A stretch of DNA of 64,000 nucleotides. Source: Streptomyces fumanus. GTDB lineage: Bacteria > Actinomycetota > Actinomycetes > Streptomycetales > Streptomycetaceae. The position numbers and the translations under genes are program-made. The stretch covers positions 186,001-250,000 of the forward strand of contig NZ_BNBI01000008.1 of the NCBI RefSeq assembly GCF_014655295.1, in the 5' to 3' direction. The notes under the pieces were generated by a model, which ran no database searches, was not told where the DNA came from, and saw only the letters and a list, made by a program, of their open reading frames with translations. Of the stretch, positions 25,019 to 34,905 are shown piece after piece. How positions within the stretch are numbered: the stretch's first letter is position 1; each line of letters begins with the position of its first letter.

Positions 25019-26149
25019 ATGACCGCGTTCGCGCTCCAGCCCGAACAGTCCGCCTGGTGCGCCGAGTTGCGCACGCTCGCCGCGCGCCGCCTGCGCCCCC
25101 TCGCCGAGCGGGGCGCCCCCGGCCGGGTCAACCGCCCCCTCGTCGCCGCGCTCGGCGATCTCGGCCTGCTGGCCCGCCTGTTCGGCTCCGGCGCCCTCGA
25201 CCTGTGCCTGCTGCGGGAGTCCCTCGCGTACGCCTGTACGGAGGCCGAGACCGCCCTCGCCCTGCAGGGCCTGGGCGCGCATCCGGTGCACGCCCACGGC
25301 ACCGCCGCCCAGCGCGAGCGGTGGCTGCCCCGGGTCGCCGAGGGCAGCGCGGTGGCGGCGTTCGCGCTGACCGAGCCGGACGCCGGGTCCGACGCGGCGG
25401 CCCTGGCGCTGGCCGCCCGCCCCGACGGTCCCGGCCGCTGGCGGCTCACCGGCGACAAGTGCTGGATCTCCAACGCCCCCGAGGCCGACCTCTACACCGT
25501 CTTCGCCCGGACCACCCCCGGCGCCGGGGCCCGCGGCGTCACCGCGTTCCTGGTCCCCGCCGACCGCCCCGGCCTCACCGGCAGCCACCTGGAGATGCTC
25601 TCGCCGCACCCGATCGGCACCCTCGCCTTCGACGCCGTGCCGGTCACCGCCGACGACGTGCTCGGCAGCCCCGGCCACGGGTTCCGCGTCGCGATGGGCA
25701 CCCTCGACCGGTTCCGGCCCAGCGTCGGCGCCTTCGCCGTCGGCATGGCCCAGGCCGCGCTGGACGCCACCCTCGCCCACACCGCCGCCCGGGACGCCTT
25801 CGGCGGCAAGCTGCGCGACCTCCAGGCCGTCTCGCACCGGGTGGCGGAGATGGCCGTGCGCACGGAGGCGGCCCGCCTGATGGTGTACGCGGCGGCGACC
25901 GCGTACGACGCCGGCGACCCGGACCTGCGCCGGCGCGCGGCGATGGCGAAGCTGCTGGCCACCGAGACCGCGCAGGAGGTCGTCGACGCGGCCGTGCAGT
26001 TGCACGGCGCCCGCGCGCTGCGCCGCGGCCACCTCCTGGAACACCTCTACCGTGAGGTCCGCGCGCCACGCGTCTACGAAGGCGCCAGCGAGGTGCAACG
26101 CGGCATCATCGCCCGGGAGTCCTACGCCCGCGCGGGGGAGCGGGCGTGA
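25019..26149 (+). CDS. Acyl-CoA dehydrogenase family protein (anthranilate-CoA locus)
   Basis: This FAD-dependent acyl-CoA dehydrogenase of 376 residues probably oxidises or reduces a ring-derived CoA ester. It has the FAD/substrate motifs AAFALTEPDAGSDAA (residues about 114-128) and GDKCWISNA (about 146). The QLHGARALRRGHLLEHLYREVRAPRVYEGASEVQ C-terminal region includes the usual catalytic Glu. GAGGGGA precedes the ATG at 25019; GTG 24980 has a ribosome site that is too close. The stop overlaps the ridA GTG, and its promoter is shared with the divergent CoA ligase. Confidence 0.88.
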   Translation: MTAFALQPEQSAWCAELRTLAARRLRPLAERGAPGRVNRPLVAALGDLGLLARLFGSGALDLCLLRESLAYACTEAETALALQGLGAHPVHAHGTAAQRERWLPRVAEGSAVAAFALTEPDAGSDAAALALAARPDGPGRWRLTGDKCWISNAPEADLYTVFARTTPGAGARGVTAFLVPADRPGLTGSHLEMLSPHPIGTLAFDAVPVTADDVLGSPGHGFRVAMGTLDRFRPSVGAFAVGMAQAALDATLAHTAARDAFGGKLRDLQAVSHRVAEMAVRTEAARLMVYAAATAYDAGDPDLRRRAAMAKLLATETAQEVVDAAVQLHGARALRRGHLLEHLYREVRAPRVYEGASEVQRGIIARESYARAGERA

Positions 26150-26544
26150 GCGCCGAGCGCCTGAACCCCGCCGCCCTCGCCCCGCCCGCCGGCTTCTCCC
26201 ACGCCGTCGTCGCCACCGGCACCCGCGTGGTCTTCCTGGCCGGGCAGACCGCCCTCGACCCGGCCGGCGAGGTCGTCGGCGGCACGCTCCCCGCCCAGTT
26301 CGAACGGGCCCTCGCCAACCTGCTGACGGCCCTGCGCGCGGCCGGCGGCACCCCCGCCGACCTGGCCCGCGTCACCGTCTACGCCACCGATGTGGCCGCC
26401 TACCGCGCCCACGCGGGCGAACTCGGCCGGATCTGGCGGCGCGCGGCGGGCCGGGACTACCCGGCGATGGCGGTCGTCCAGGTCACCCGCCTGTGGGACG
26501 AGACGGCCCTGGTGGAACTGGACGGCATCGCGGTGTTGCCGTGA
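26146..26544 (+). CDS. RidA family enamine/imine deaminase
   Basis: RidA-fold proteins hydrolyse reactive enamines or imines, releasing ammonia. The 132-residue protein has the family pattern RVVFLAGQTALDPAGEVVGG (residues about 26-45), QFERALANLLTALRAAGGTPADLARVTVYATD, and the C-terminal PAMAVVQVTRLWDETALVELDGIAV. The usual RVEV-type arginine is replaced by VTRLW, whose Arg may serve. It is co-translated with the acyl-CoA dehydrogenase (GTGA overlap). In this locus it fits removal of the amino group from the 2-amino-cyclohexene-type CoA intermediate of anthranilate breakdown. Confidence 0.85.
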   Translation: MSAERLNPAALAPPAGFSHAVVATGTRVVFLAGQTALDPAGEVVGGTLPAQFERALANLLTALRAAGGTPADLARVTVYATDVAAYRAHAGELGRIWRRAAGRDYPAMAVVQVTRLWDETALVELDGIAVLP

Positions 26545-26607
26545 CGCGCGGGTCCACCCCGATTACGGCGGGGTCCGGGCCGGTCATGGTCCGGGCGGCG
26601 GCCCGGT

Positions 26608-27756
26608 TCAGCGGCGGCGGCCGGTGCGGAACGCCTCCCGGACGCGCGGCCGGTCGACGTACATCGTCAGCAGCGTGCTCAGCAGGGCCACCCAGAACAC
26701 CGTCCGCGGCACCTCCCGCGCGGTCCACGGGACCAGCACCAGGACCAGCGCGCACACCGTCACCGCCGCCGCCTGCCCGGCGGCCAGCCGCGCCCACCCG
26801 TCGCGGCGCAGCAGCGACCGCACGTTCAGCCGAACGCCCTTGCGCCGCTTGCGGTAGCGCACCAGCGCGCCCAGCACCCACACCGCGGCCATCAGCAGCA
26901 CGTCCCACAGCCGCTGGGCCAGGGAGAGCGGCAGGTCCCGGGGCGTGCCGTCGTCGCCCGGCCCGACACCGAGGGACAGCGCGGCGAACACCACGCAGAG
27001 CAGCGCCAGCCAGCGGGTGCCGCGCAGCAACCGGTACGTGGCCGCGTCCAGTTCCTTCCGCATCGACGACGAATCGGGGGCGGCGCCCAGGGCCTCGGCG
27101 ATCAGGTCGGCGGCCCGGGAGGCCCGTACCCCCGGGGTGTTCGCGGCCCGCCGGGTGCGGCTGCTCAGCGCCTCGCTGTGCGTGGGGTCGAGCCGCAGGA
27201 TGGCCTGGTCCATCGCGTCGATCGTCGCGTCGTCGCCGGTCAGCCCGGCGATGAACCGGCGCACCTCGTACGGGCGCACCTCCTCGGGCGCGAGGCGTAT
27301 CGCCTGCTCCGCCATGGCGATCGCGCCCTCGGCCACGGCGGCGACGTCCTCGTGGGTGAGTTCCCGGCCGCCGGTCTCCTTGGCCCGGCGCAGGATGGCC
27401 TGCCGCAGCGCGTAGTCGGCCAGCATCGACCAGCAGCCCCAGAACTGCGGCCGGATGCGGACCGCCTCGCGGAGCGTGTCCACCGCCGCGTCGACGCCCG
27501 CGCCGCTGCCGACCAGTGCCTGGGCGCGCAGCAGCAGCGCGTTGACGTTCTCCGGCTCCAGCCGCAGCGCCTCCCCGGTCGCCGTCAGGGCCTCCTGGGG
27601 AGCGCCCAGCTTGGCGTGGCAGCGGGCGAGTTCGGTCCACGCCGCCGCGTCCTCGGGCGCGGCGGCCACGCGCCGCGCGAGCAGCGTCCGGGCCTCGTCG
27701 TACCGTTCGAGGGACAGCAGCGCCTCGGCACGCTCCATCGCCTGGTCCGTGCTCAC
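26608..27756 (-). CDS. TPR-repeat membrane protein paired with an AAA ATPase
   Basis: The role of this protein is unknown. It has 382 residues. The N-terminal 240 residues form helical TPR-like repeats (AEALLSLERYDEARTLLARRVAAAPEDAAAW; ELARCHAKLGAPQEALTATGEALRLEP). The C-terminal third has at least four hydrophobic helices (residues about 245-262, 283-300, 325-342 and 348-365) with basic loops, so it sits in the membrane with a cytoplasmic TPR arm. The GTG at 27756 overlaps the upstream ATPase stop. The pair may form a membrane-linked ATPase assembly. Confidence 0.78.
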   Translation of the reverse strand: MSTDQAMERAEALLSLERYDEARTLLARRVAAAPEDAAAWTELARCHAKLGAPQEALTATGEALRLEPENVNALLLRAQALVGSGAGVDAAVDTLREAVRIRPQFWGCWSMLADYALRQAILRRAKETGGRELTHEDVAAVAEGAIAMAEQAIRLAPEEVRPYEVRRFIAGLTGDDATIDAMDQAILRLDPTHSEALSSRTRRAANTPGVRASRAADLIAEALGAAPDSSSMRKELDAATYRLLRGTRWLALLCVVFAALSLGVGPGDDGTPRDLPLSLAQRLWDVLLMAAVWVLGALVRYRKRRKGVRLNVRSLLRRDGWARLAAGQAAAVTVCALVLVLVPWTAREVPRTVFWVALLSTLLTMYVDRPRVREAFRTGRRR

Positions 27757-29063
27757 AGCTTGCGCTTCCTCTTGAGGTAGGTGACGAGGTCGTCGTACTG
27801 GCCGCCTTCGTTGGCGTACATCGCCACATTGCGGGCCGAGGCGAACCACGGTTCGGTGGAGGGCGTGATCTGCCGGGCGGCGCCGAGCAGATCGGGCATC
27901 CCGATCATGCGGACGGTGCCGGTGCGGGCCGAGTCGAGCAGCGCGGTCTCGGCGGCGCTCTCGCACACATGGGCGAGGTCGGCGCCGGAGAAGCCGTCGG
28001 TCAGCTTCACCAGTCTGCCCAGGTCGACCCGTTCGATGGGGCGGTCCCGCAGGTGGTAGCGGAGGATCGCCTCCCGGGCCGGGGCGTCGGGCGGCAGCAC
28101 GAGCAGGGTGCGGTCGAAGCGGCCCGGGCGGCGCAGGGCGAGGTCGACGTCCCAGGGCGCGTTGGTGGCGGCGAGCACGAAGACGCCCTCGTTGGCGGTG
28201 GCGTCCACGCCGTCCAGTTCGGTCAGGAGCTGGTTCACCGTGGTGCGCATCCCGCCGGACCGGGTGCGCGAGCGCTTGCCGCCCAGCGCGTCCAGCTCGT
28301 CGAGGAAGACCACGCAAGGAGACCGGCGCCGGGCCGTCTCGAAGACCTCGTGCATGTTGCGCTCGGAGTTGCCGACCCACATGTCGAGCACGTCGTTGAC
28401 GGACACCGACAGAAAGTGCGCGCCGAGTTCCCCGGCGACCGCCCGTGCCACGAAGGTCTTGCCGCAGCCCGGGGGGCCGTACAGCAGGAGCCCGCCGCGC
28501 AGGCTCTTGCCGTAGAGGCGGCGCAGCTCCGGGTTGCGCAGCGGGGCGAGGAACGCGGCCTCCAGCCGGTCCTTCACCTCCGTCATGCCGCCGACGTCCG
28601 CGAGGCGTACGGCCCCGGGGTCCTCCACGTCCCAGGCTCCGGGCCCCGAGCCGTCGTCCGCGGCGAGCGGCTCCGGTGCGGTGTCCGGCGCGGTCTGCGG
28701 TGCGGTCTGCGGTGCCGTCACGAACCGGGGCGTCACCGCGTCCCCGATCTCCTCCTCGGCGGCCTTCCAGTCGAACCCGGGCCGCCGGTCGGCGGATTGA
28801 TCCGCCGGGGACTGCGGGGCGGGTGGAGTGGCCACCGGGGGCTGCGGCGCCGCCGCCGGTACCCCCATCGCCCGCGCCATCAGCTCCCGCGCCTTCGTGT
28901 CCCCGGGCGCGTGCTGGAGGGCGACCGCCACCTCGGTGACGGCGGCCTCCGCGGCCCCCGCCGCCAGCAGCAGTTTGGCGAGGTGGAGTCGTAGCGGAAC
29001 GTCCTGCGGCGCGGCGGCGACCGCCGTCCGCAGGCTCTGGATCAAGGGCGAGTCGGCCGACAT
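27753..29063 (-). CDS. AAA+ ATPase with N-terminal TPR-like region
   Basis: This classic AAA ATPase of the VPS4/FtsH/Cdc48 type has 436 residues and no protease domain. The first 70 residues are TPR-like helices. A disordered Thr-Ala-Pro-Gln repeat linker spans about 115-140. The AAA module then shows Walker A GPPGCGKTF (about 197), pore loop DVLDMWVGNSE, Walker B CVVFLDELDAL and arginine fingers in LRRPGRFDR. A small helical lid follows. The start at ATG 29063 is placed 7 bases after a TAGAGT -10 with no ribosome site. It is translationally coupled to the TPR membrane protein. The substrate is unknown. Confidence 0.85.
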   Translation of the reverse strand: MSADSPLIQSLRTAVAAAPQDVPLRLHLAKLLLAAGAAEAAVTEVAVALQHAPGDTKARELMARAMGVPAAAPQPPVATPPAPQSPADQSADRRPGFDWKAAEEEIGDAVTPRFVTAPQTAPQTAPDTAPEPLAADDGSGPGAWDVEDPGAVRLADVGGMTEVKDRLEAAFLAPLRNPELRRLYGKSLRGGLLLYGPPGCGKTFVARAVAGELGAHFLSVSVNDVLDMWVGNSERNMHEVFETARRRSPCVVFLDELDALGGKRSRTRSGGMRTTVNQLLTELDGVDATANEGVFVLAATNAPWDVDLALRRPGRFDRTLLVLPPDAPAREAILRYHLRDRPIERVDLGRLVKLTDGFSGADLAHVCESAAETALLDSARTGTVRMIGMPDLLGAARQITPSTEPWFASARNVAMYANEGGQYDDLVTYLKRKRKL

Positions 29064-29070
29064 GGCGGCC

Positions 29071-29076
29071 ACTCTA
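29071..29076 (-). promoter_or_regulatory. -10 hexamer of a probable leaderless AAA ATPase promoter
   Basis: TAGAGT on the minus strand ends 7 bases before the ATG at 29063. No Shine-Dalgarno sequence is present. A GTG at 29072 would lie inside the hexamer and is rejected for that reason. Confidence 0.5.
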
Positions 29077-29121
29077 CGAACCGGTCGTCCCCCGGGGCAC
29101 AGGAGCCCCGGGGGCCACCGC

Positions 29122-30651
29122 TCAGATGTCCCGGAACGTCTCGATCTGCGCCCCCACCGAGTTCAGACGCTCGGCGAGGTCCTCGTAACCCCGGTTGATG
29201 ACATAGACGTTGCGCAGCACCGACGTGCCCTCGGCGGCCATCATCGCCAGCAGGACGACGACGGCCGGGCGGAGGGCCGGCGGGCACATCATCTCGGCCG
29301 CGCGCCAGCGGGTGGGGCCCTCGACCAGCACCCGGTGCGGGTCCAGCAACTGGAGCCGGCCACCGAGGCGGTTGAGGTCGGTGAGGTAGATGGCGCGGTT
29401 GTCGTAGACCCAGTCGTGGATGAGGGTCTGGCCCTGCGCGGAGGCGGCGATGGCCGCGAAGAACGGCACGTTGTCGATGTTCAGGCCGGGGAACGGCATC
29501 GGGTGGATCTTGTCGATGGGCGCCTCCAGCTTGGAGGGGCGCACGGTCAGGTCCACCAGCCGGGTACGGCCGTTGTCGGCGACGTACTCGGGCGTGCGGT
29601 CGTGGTCCAGGCCCATCTCCTCCAGGACCGCCAGCTCGATCTCCAGGAACTCGATCGGCACCCGGCGGACCGTCAGCTCCGACTCCGTGACCACCGCGGC
29701 GGCCAGCAGGCTCATCGCCTCGACCGGGTCCTCGGAGGGGGAGTAGTCCACGTCCACGTCGATGACCGGCACGCCGTGCACGGTGAGGGTGGTGGTGCCG
29801 ATGCCCTCGACCTGGACGCCGAGCGCCTCCAGGAAGAAGCACAGGTCCTGGACCATGTAGTTGGAGGAGGCGTTGCGGATGACGGTGACGCCGTCGTGCC
29901 GGGCGGCGGCCAGCAGCGCGTTCTCGGTGACCGTGTCGCCCCGCTCGGTCAGCACGATCGGGCGGTCCGGGCGGACCGAGCGGTCCACCACCGCGTGGTA
30001 CTGGCCCTCCGTCGCCGCCACGTCCAGGCCGAACCGGCGCAGCGCGATCATGTGCGGCTCGATGGTGCGGGTGCCCAGGTCGCAGCCGCCGGCGTAGGGC
30101 AGCTTGAAGCGGTCCATGCGGTGCAGCAGCGGGCCCAGGAACATGATGATCGACCGGGTGCGCACCGCGGCCTCGGCGTCGATCGCCGCCATGTCCAACT
30201 CGGCCGGCGGCACGATCTCCAGGTCCACGCCGTCGTTGATCCAACGGGTGCGCACACCGATGGAGTTGAGCACCTCCAGGAGGCGGTACACCTCCTCGAT
30301 CCGGGCGACCCGGCGCAGCACCGTGCGCCCCTTGTTGAGCAGCGAGGCGCACAGCAGCGCCACGCACGCGTTCTTGCTCGTCTTGACGTCGATGGCCCCC
30401 GACAGGCGCCGGCCGCCCACCACCCGCAGATGCATCGGGCCCGCGTAGCCCAGGGAGACGATCTCACTGTCCAGCGCTTCGCCGATCCGGGCGATCATCT
30501 CAAGGCTGATGTTCTGGTTGCCGCGCTCGATGCGGTTGACGGCGCTCTGACTGGTGCCGAGCGCCTCCGCGAGCTGCGACTGCGTCCAGCCGCGGTGCTG
30601 CCGGGCGTCACGGATGAGCTTGCCGATGCGTACGAGGTAGTCGTCTGCCAT
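29122..30651 (-). CDS. XRE-type helix-turn-helix fused to a MurA-like enolpyruvyl transferase
   Basis: This 509-residue fusion has an N-terminal XRE DNA-binding domain (residues about 5-62: RDARQHRGWTQSQLAEALGTSQSAVNRIERGNQ). Behind it is a complete EPT-fold domain like UDP-GlcNAc 1-carboxyvinyltransferase. Substrate motif SKNACVALLCASLL (about 88) matches the MurA Lys-Asn pair. The loop GGCDLGTRTIEPH (about 188) keeps the Cys that attacks PEP in MurA. It may therefore be catalytic, or a sensor of cell-wall precursor that regulates itself. Streptomycetes have a separate housekeeping murA. A palindrome overlaps its promoter. Confidence 0.85.
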   Translation of the reverse strand: MADDYLVRIGKLIRDARQHRGWTQSQLAEALGTSQSAVNRIERGNQNISLEMIARIGEALDSEIVSLGYAGPMHLRVVGGRRLSGAIDVKTSKNACVALLCASLLNKGRTVLRRVARIEEVYRLLEVLNSIGVRTRWINDGVDLEIVPPAELDMAAIDAEAAVRTRSIIMFLGPLLHRMDRFKLPYAGGCDLGTRTIEPHMIALRRFGLDVAATEGQYHAVVDRSVRPDRPIVLTERGDTVTENALLAAARHDGVTVIRNASSNYMVQDLCFFLEALGVQVEGIGTTTLTVHGVPVIDVDVDYSPSEDPVEAMSLLAAAVVTESELTVRRVPIEFLEIELAVLEEMGLDHDRTPEYVADNGRTRLVDLTVRPSKLEAPIDKIHPMPFPGLNIDNVPFFAAIAASAQGQTLIHDWVYDNRAIYLTDLNRLGGRLQLLDPHRVLVEGPTRWRAAEMMCPPALRPAVVVLLAMMAAEGTSVLRNVYVINRGYEDLAERLNSVGAQIETFRDI

Positions 30652-30658
30652 GAGGTCG

Positions 30659-30679
30659 AGGCTATCTCAGATATGAGAT
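30659..30679 (-). promoter_or_regulatory. Leaderless-type promoter and palindrome upstream of the XRE-MurA fusion
   Basis: On the minus strand TAGCCT (30664-30659) is 7 bases from the ATG. The inverted repeat ATCTCA-GATA-TGAGAT (30664-30679) abuts and enters this hexamer. It is well placed for repression by the protein's own XRE domain. Confidence 0.6.
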
Positions 30680-30715
30680 GGCGCCTCTCGGGGGGTCTGT
30701 TCGAGTGACAGCCCG

Positions 30716-30913
30716 TCAACGCCGTCCGGCCGAACGGGTGCGCCGCCAGCCGAAGGGGCCGGGCAGATCCATCGACGTCGTACGGCGTCCGGTGCTGCTG
30801 TGGGTGTGCCGGGGACCGCTGCTGCCCCCGGTGGTGATCGACCAGGACCGCTTGTTGATGTTCAGCCGCACCCCCGGCAATATCCGGAAGCTCTTGCGGA
30901 ACGTGAGGGGCAT
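30716..30913 (-). CDS. DUF4236 domain-containing small protein
   Basis: This 65-residue basic protein starts MPLTFRKSFRILPGVRLNINKRSWSI, which matches the short DUF4236 motif (FRKSF, PGVRLN). The C-terminal half is Arg/Ser/Gly-rich. The function is unknown; the family consists of small phage- or chromosome-borne proteins. An excellent ribosome site AAGGAGG lies 6 bases before the ATG at 30913. The longer open frames on the plus strand over the same bases have no such signal and are shadows. Confidence 0.75.
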   Translation of the reverse strand: MPLTFRKSFRILPGVRLNINKRSWSITTGGSSGPRHTHSSTGRRTTSMDLPGPFGWRRTRSAGRR

Positions 30914-31000
30914 CGTGCCTCCTTGGCGGGACGAGCCGGGCCGGTCGGTCCCGGCCCAACTCGCTTACCCCGCACGGGCGCGGTGATGGCCGGGCGGGTC

Positions 31001-31116
31001 CGGAATCCCGGTCGGGACCGGTCGGGAATCCCGGTCTGGACCGGTCGGGAACCCCGGTCGGGACCGGTCGGGAATCCCGGTCGGGGCCGGTTCGGGATTC
31101 CCGGTCCGGACCGGTC
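31001..31116 (+). repeat. Five 23-bp tandem repeats rich in inverted symmetry
   Basis: Units of GGGAATCCCGGTCGGGACCG-type begin at about 31001, 31024, 31047, 31070 (24 bp) and 31094. Each unit contains the palindromes GGGAATCCC and CGGTCnnGACCG, so the array can fold into many hairpins. It lies between the divergent DUF4236 and VOC genes. Confidence 0.85.
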
Positions 31117-31149
31117 AGGAATCAAGAAGCACGGGTCCGGCGCCGCGAT

Positions 31150-31155
31150 TAGCGT
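31150..31155 (+). promoter_or_regulatory. -10 hexamer of a probable leaderless VOC gene promoter
   Basis: TAGCGT is followed by 7 bases and the ATG at 31163, without a Shine-Dalgarno sequence. It directly follows the 23-bp repeat array. Confidence 0.5.
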
Positions 31156-31162
31156 GACGGCC

Positions 31163-31570
<408 letters not shown>

Positions 31571-31587
31571 CCCACGCCGGCCGGGAC

Positions 31588-31650
31588 CCCGTACCCGCGC
31601 CCCGCCGCCACCGGCCGGGCCCGTACCCGGGCCCCGCCACCGGCCGTAAC
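31588..31650 (+). repeat. Two direct 32-bp repeats after the VOC gene
   Basis: CCCGTACCCG followed by a GCCCCGCC..CACCGGCC segment occurs at 31588 and again at 31620. It is another tandem duplication immediately downstream of a stop codon (31568-31570). Confidence 0.7.
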
Positions 31651-31751
31651 CGCGGAAATACCCGGCCGGCCCCCGCGGACCGCGCATATCCTCATGGCCG
31701 CTCCGAACCAGCCCGACGGCGCCACAGGCATGCCGCAGTTAGGGAGAGACG

Positions 31752-34145
<2,394 letters not shown>

Positions 34146-34208
34146 CGGTCCGGTCGGGCGCCCGACGGTCCCGGGCGGGTGTCAGCGGGCCGCCGTACGA
34201 TCGGTCGG

Positions 34209-34685
34209 GTGACGAGCAGACCCACCCAGGAACAGCGGCTGAAGGACCTGGCGCGGCTGCGCCGGGTCCGGGACCGCATCGACCGCGAGTACGCCCGCCC
34301 GCTCGACGTCGAGGCACTCGCCCGGGGCGAGCACATGTCGGCCGGGCACCTCAGCCGCGCCTTCCGCGCCGCCTACGGCGAGTCGCCGTACTCGTACCTC
34401 ATGACCCGGCGGATCGAGCGGGCGATGGCGCTGCTGCGCCGCGGCGACCTCAGCGTCACCGAGGTCTGCTTCGAGGTGGGCTGCGCCTCGCTCGGCACCT
34501 TCAGCACCCGCTTCACCGAACTGGTCGGGATGCCCCCCAGCACCTACCGGCAACTGGCCGCCGACGCCACGGAGGGCATCCCGTCGTGCGTGGCCAAGCA
34601 GGTCACCCGCCCGGTCCGCACCAAGGACCCCCGGCCGCCCGCCCCGGACCGGACCGGCGCCCCCCGGTCGCCCGCCCGAACCTGA
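34209..34685 (+). CDS. AraC-family transcriptional regulator (HTH only)
   Basis: This is a 158-residue stand-alone AraC DNA-binding domain. It has RVRDRIDREYARPLDVEALARGEHMSAGHLSRAFRAAYGESPYSYLMTRRIERAMALLRRGDLSVTEVCFEVG with both HTH motifs, then FTELVGMPPSTYRQLA. No ligand-binding domain is present. The GTG at 34209 is preferred because the extra residues of a longer frame are outside the family. The C-terminal 25 residues are Pro/Arg-rich and come from tandem DNA repeats that contain the stop codon. It probably regulates the VOC/uvrA-like genes. Confidence 0.87.
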   Translation: MTSRPTQEQRLKDLARLRRVRDRIDREYARPLDVEALARGEHMSAGHLSRAFRAAYGESPYSYLMTRRIERAMALLRRGDLSVTEVCFEVGCASLGTFSTRFTELVGMPPSTYRQLAADATEGIPSCVAKQVTRPVRTKDPRPPAPDRTGAPRSPART

Positions 34686-34775
34686 CCGGCGATCCCCGAC
34701 CGCCCGCCCCGGACCGGACCGTGATCCCCGGCCGCCCGGCCCGGACCGGACCGGCGCCCCCCCCGGCCGCCCGCT
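34626..34775 (+). repeat. Five imperfect 31-33 bp repeats across the AraC-regulator stop codon
   Basis: Units of the form CCCCGGCCGCCCGCCCCGGA followed by CCGGACC recur from 34626 to 34775. The first encodes the Pro/Arg tail of the AraC regulator, and its stop (34683-34685) lies in the second. The array runs directly into the 35-bp array at 34771. Confidence 0.8.
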
Positions 34776-34905
34776 GTCACCGGAGCACCTTGGAGCTGCG
34801 ACCGCCCGCTGTCACCGCAGCACCTCGGAGCTGCGACCGCCCGCTGTCACCGCAGCACCCCGCCACCCCGGCCCCCGCTGTCACCGCAGCACCTCGGCGC
34901 CCCGG
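34771..34905 (-). repeat. Four 35-bp repeats containing the stop codon of the MFS exporter
   Basis: CCGCTGTCACCGCAGCACCT-type units begin at 34771, 34806, 34841 and 34875. In the last one TCA (34881-34883) is the real stop of the exporter gene. The other three are untranslated copies of its last codons plus stop (reading ..EVLR and stop). Confidence 0.88.

Noticed and set aside
30678..30986. Plus-strand frame over the DUF4236 gene
   Set aside because: No ribosome site or recognisable motif, whereas the minus-strand frame has AAGGAGG and the DUF4236 start.
34626..34905. CRISPR-like array
   Set aside because: The repeats are directly contiguous, degenerate, without unique spacers, and no cas genes are present.
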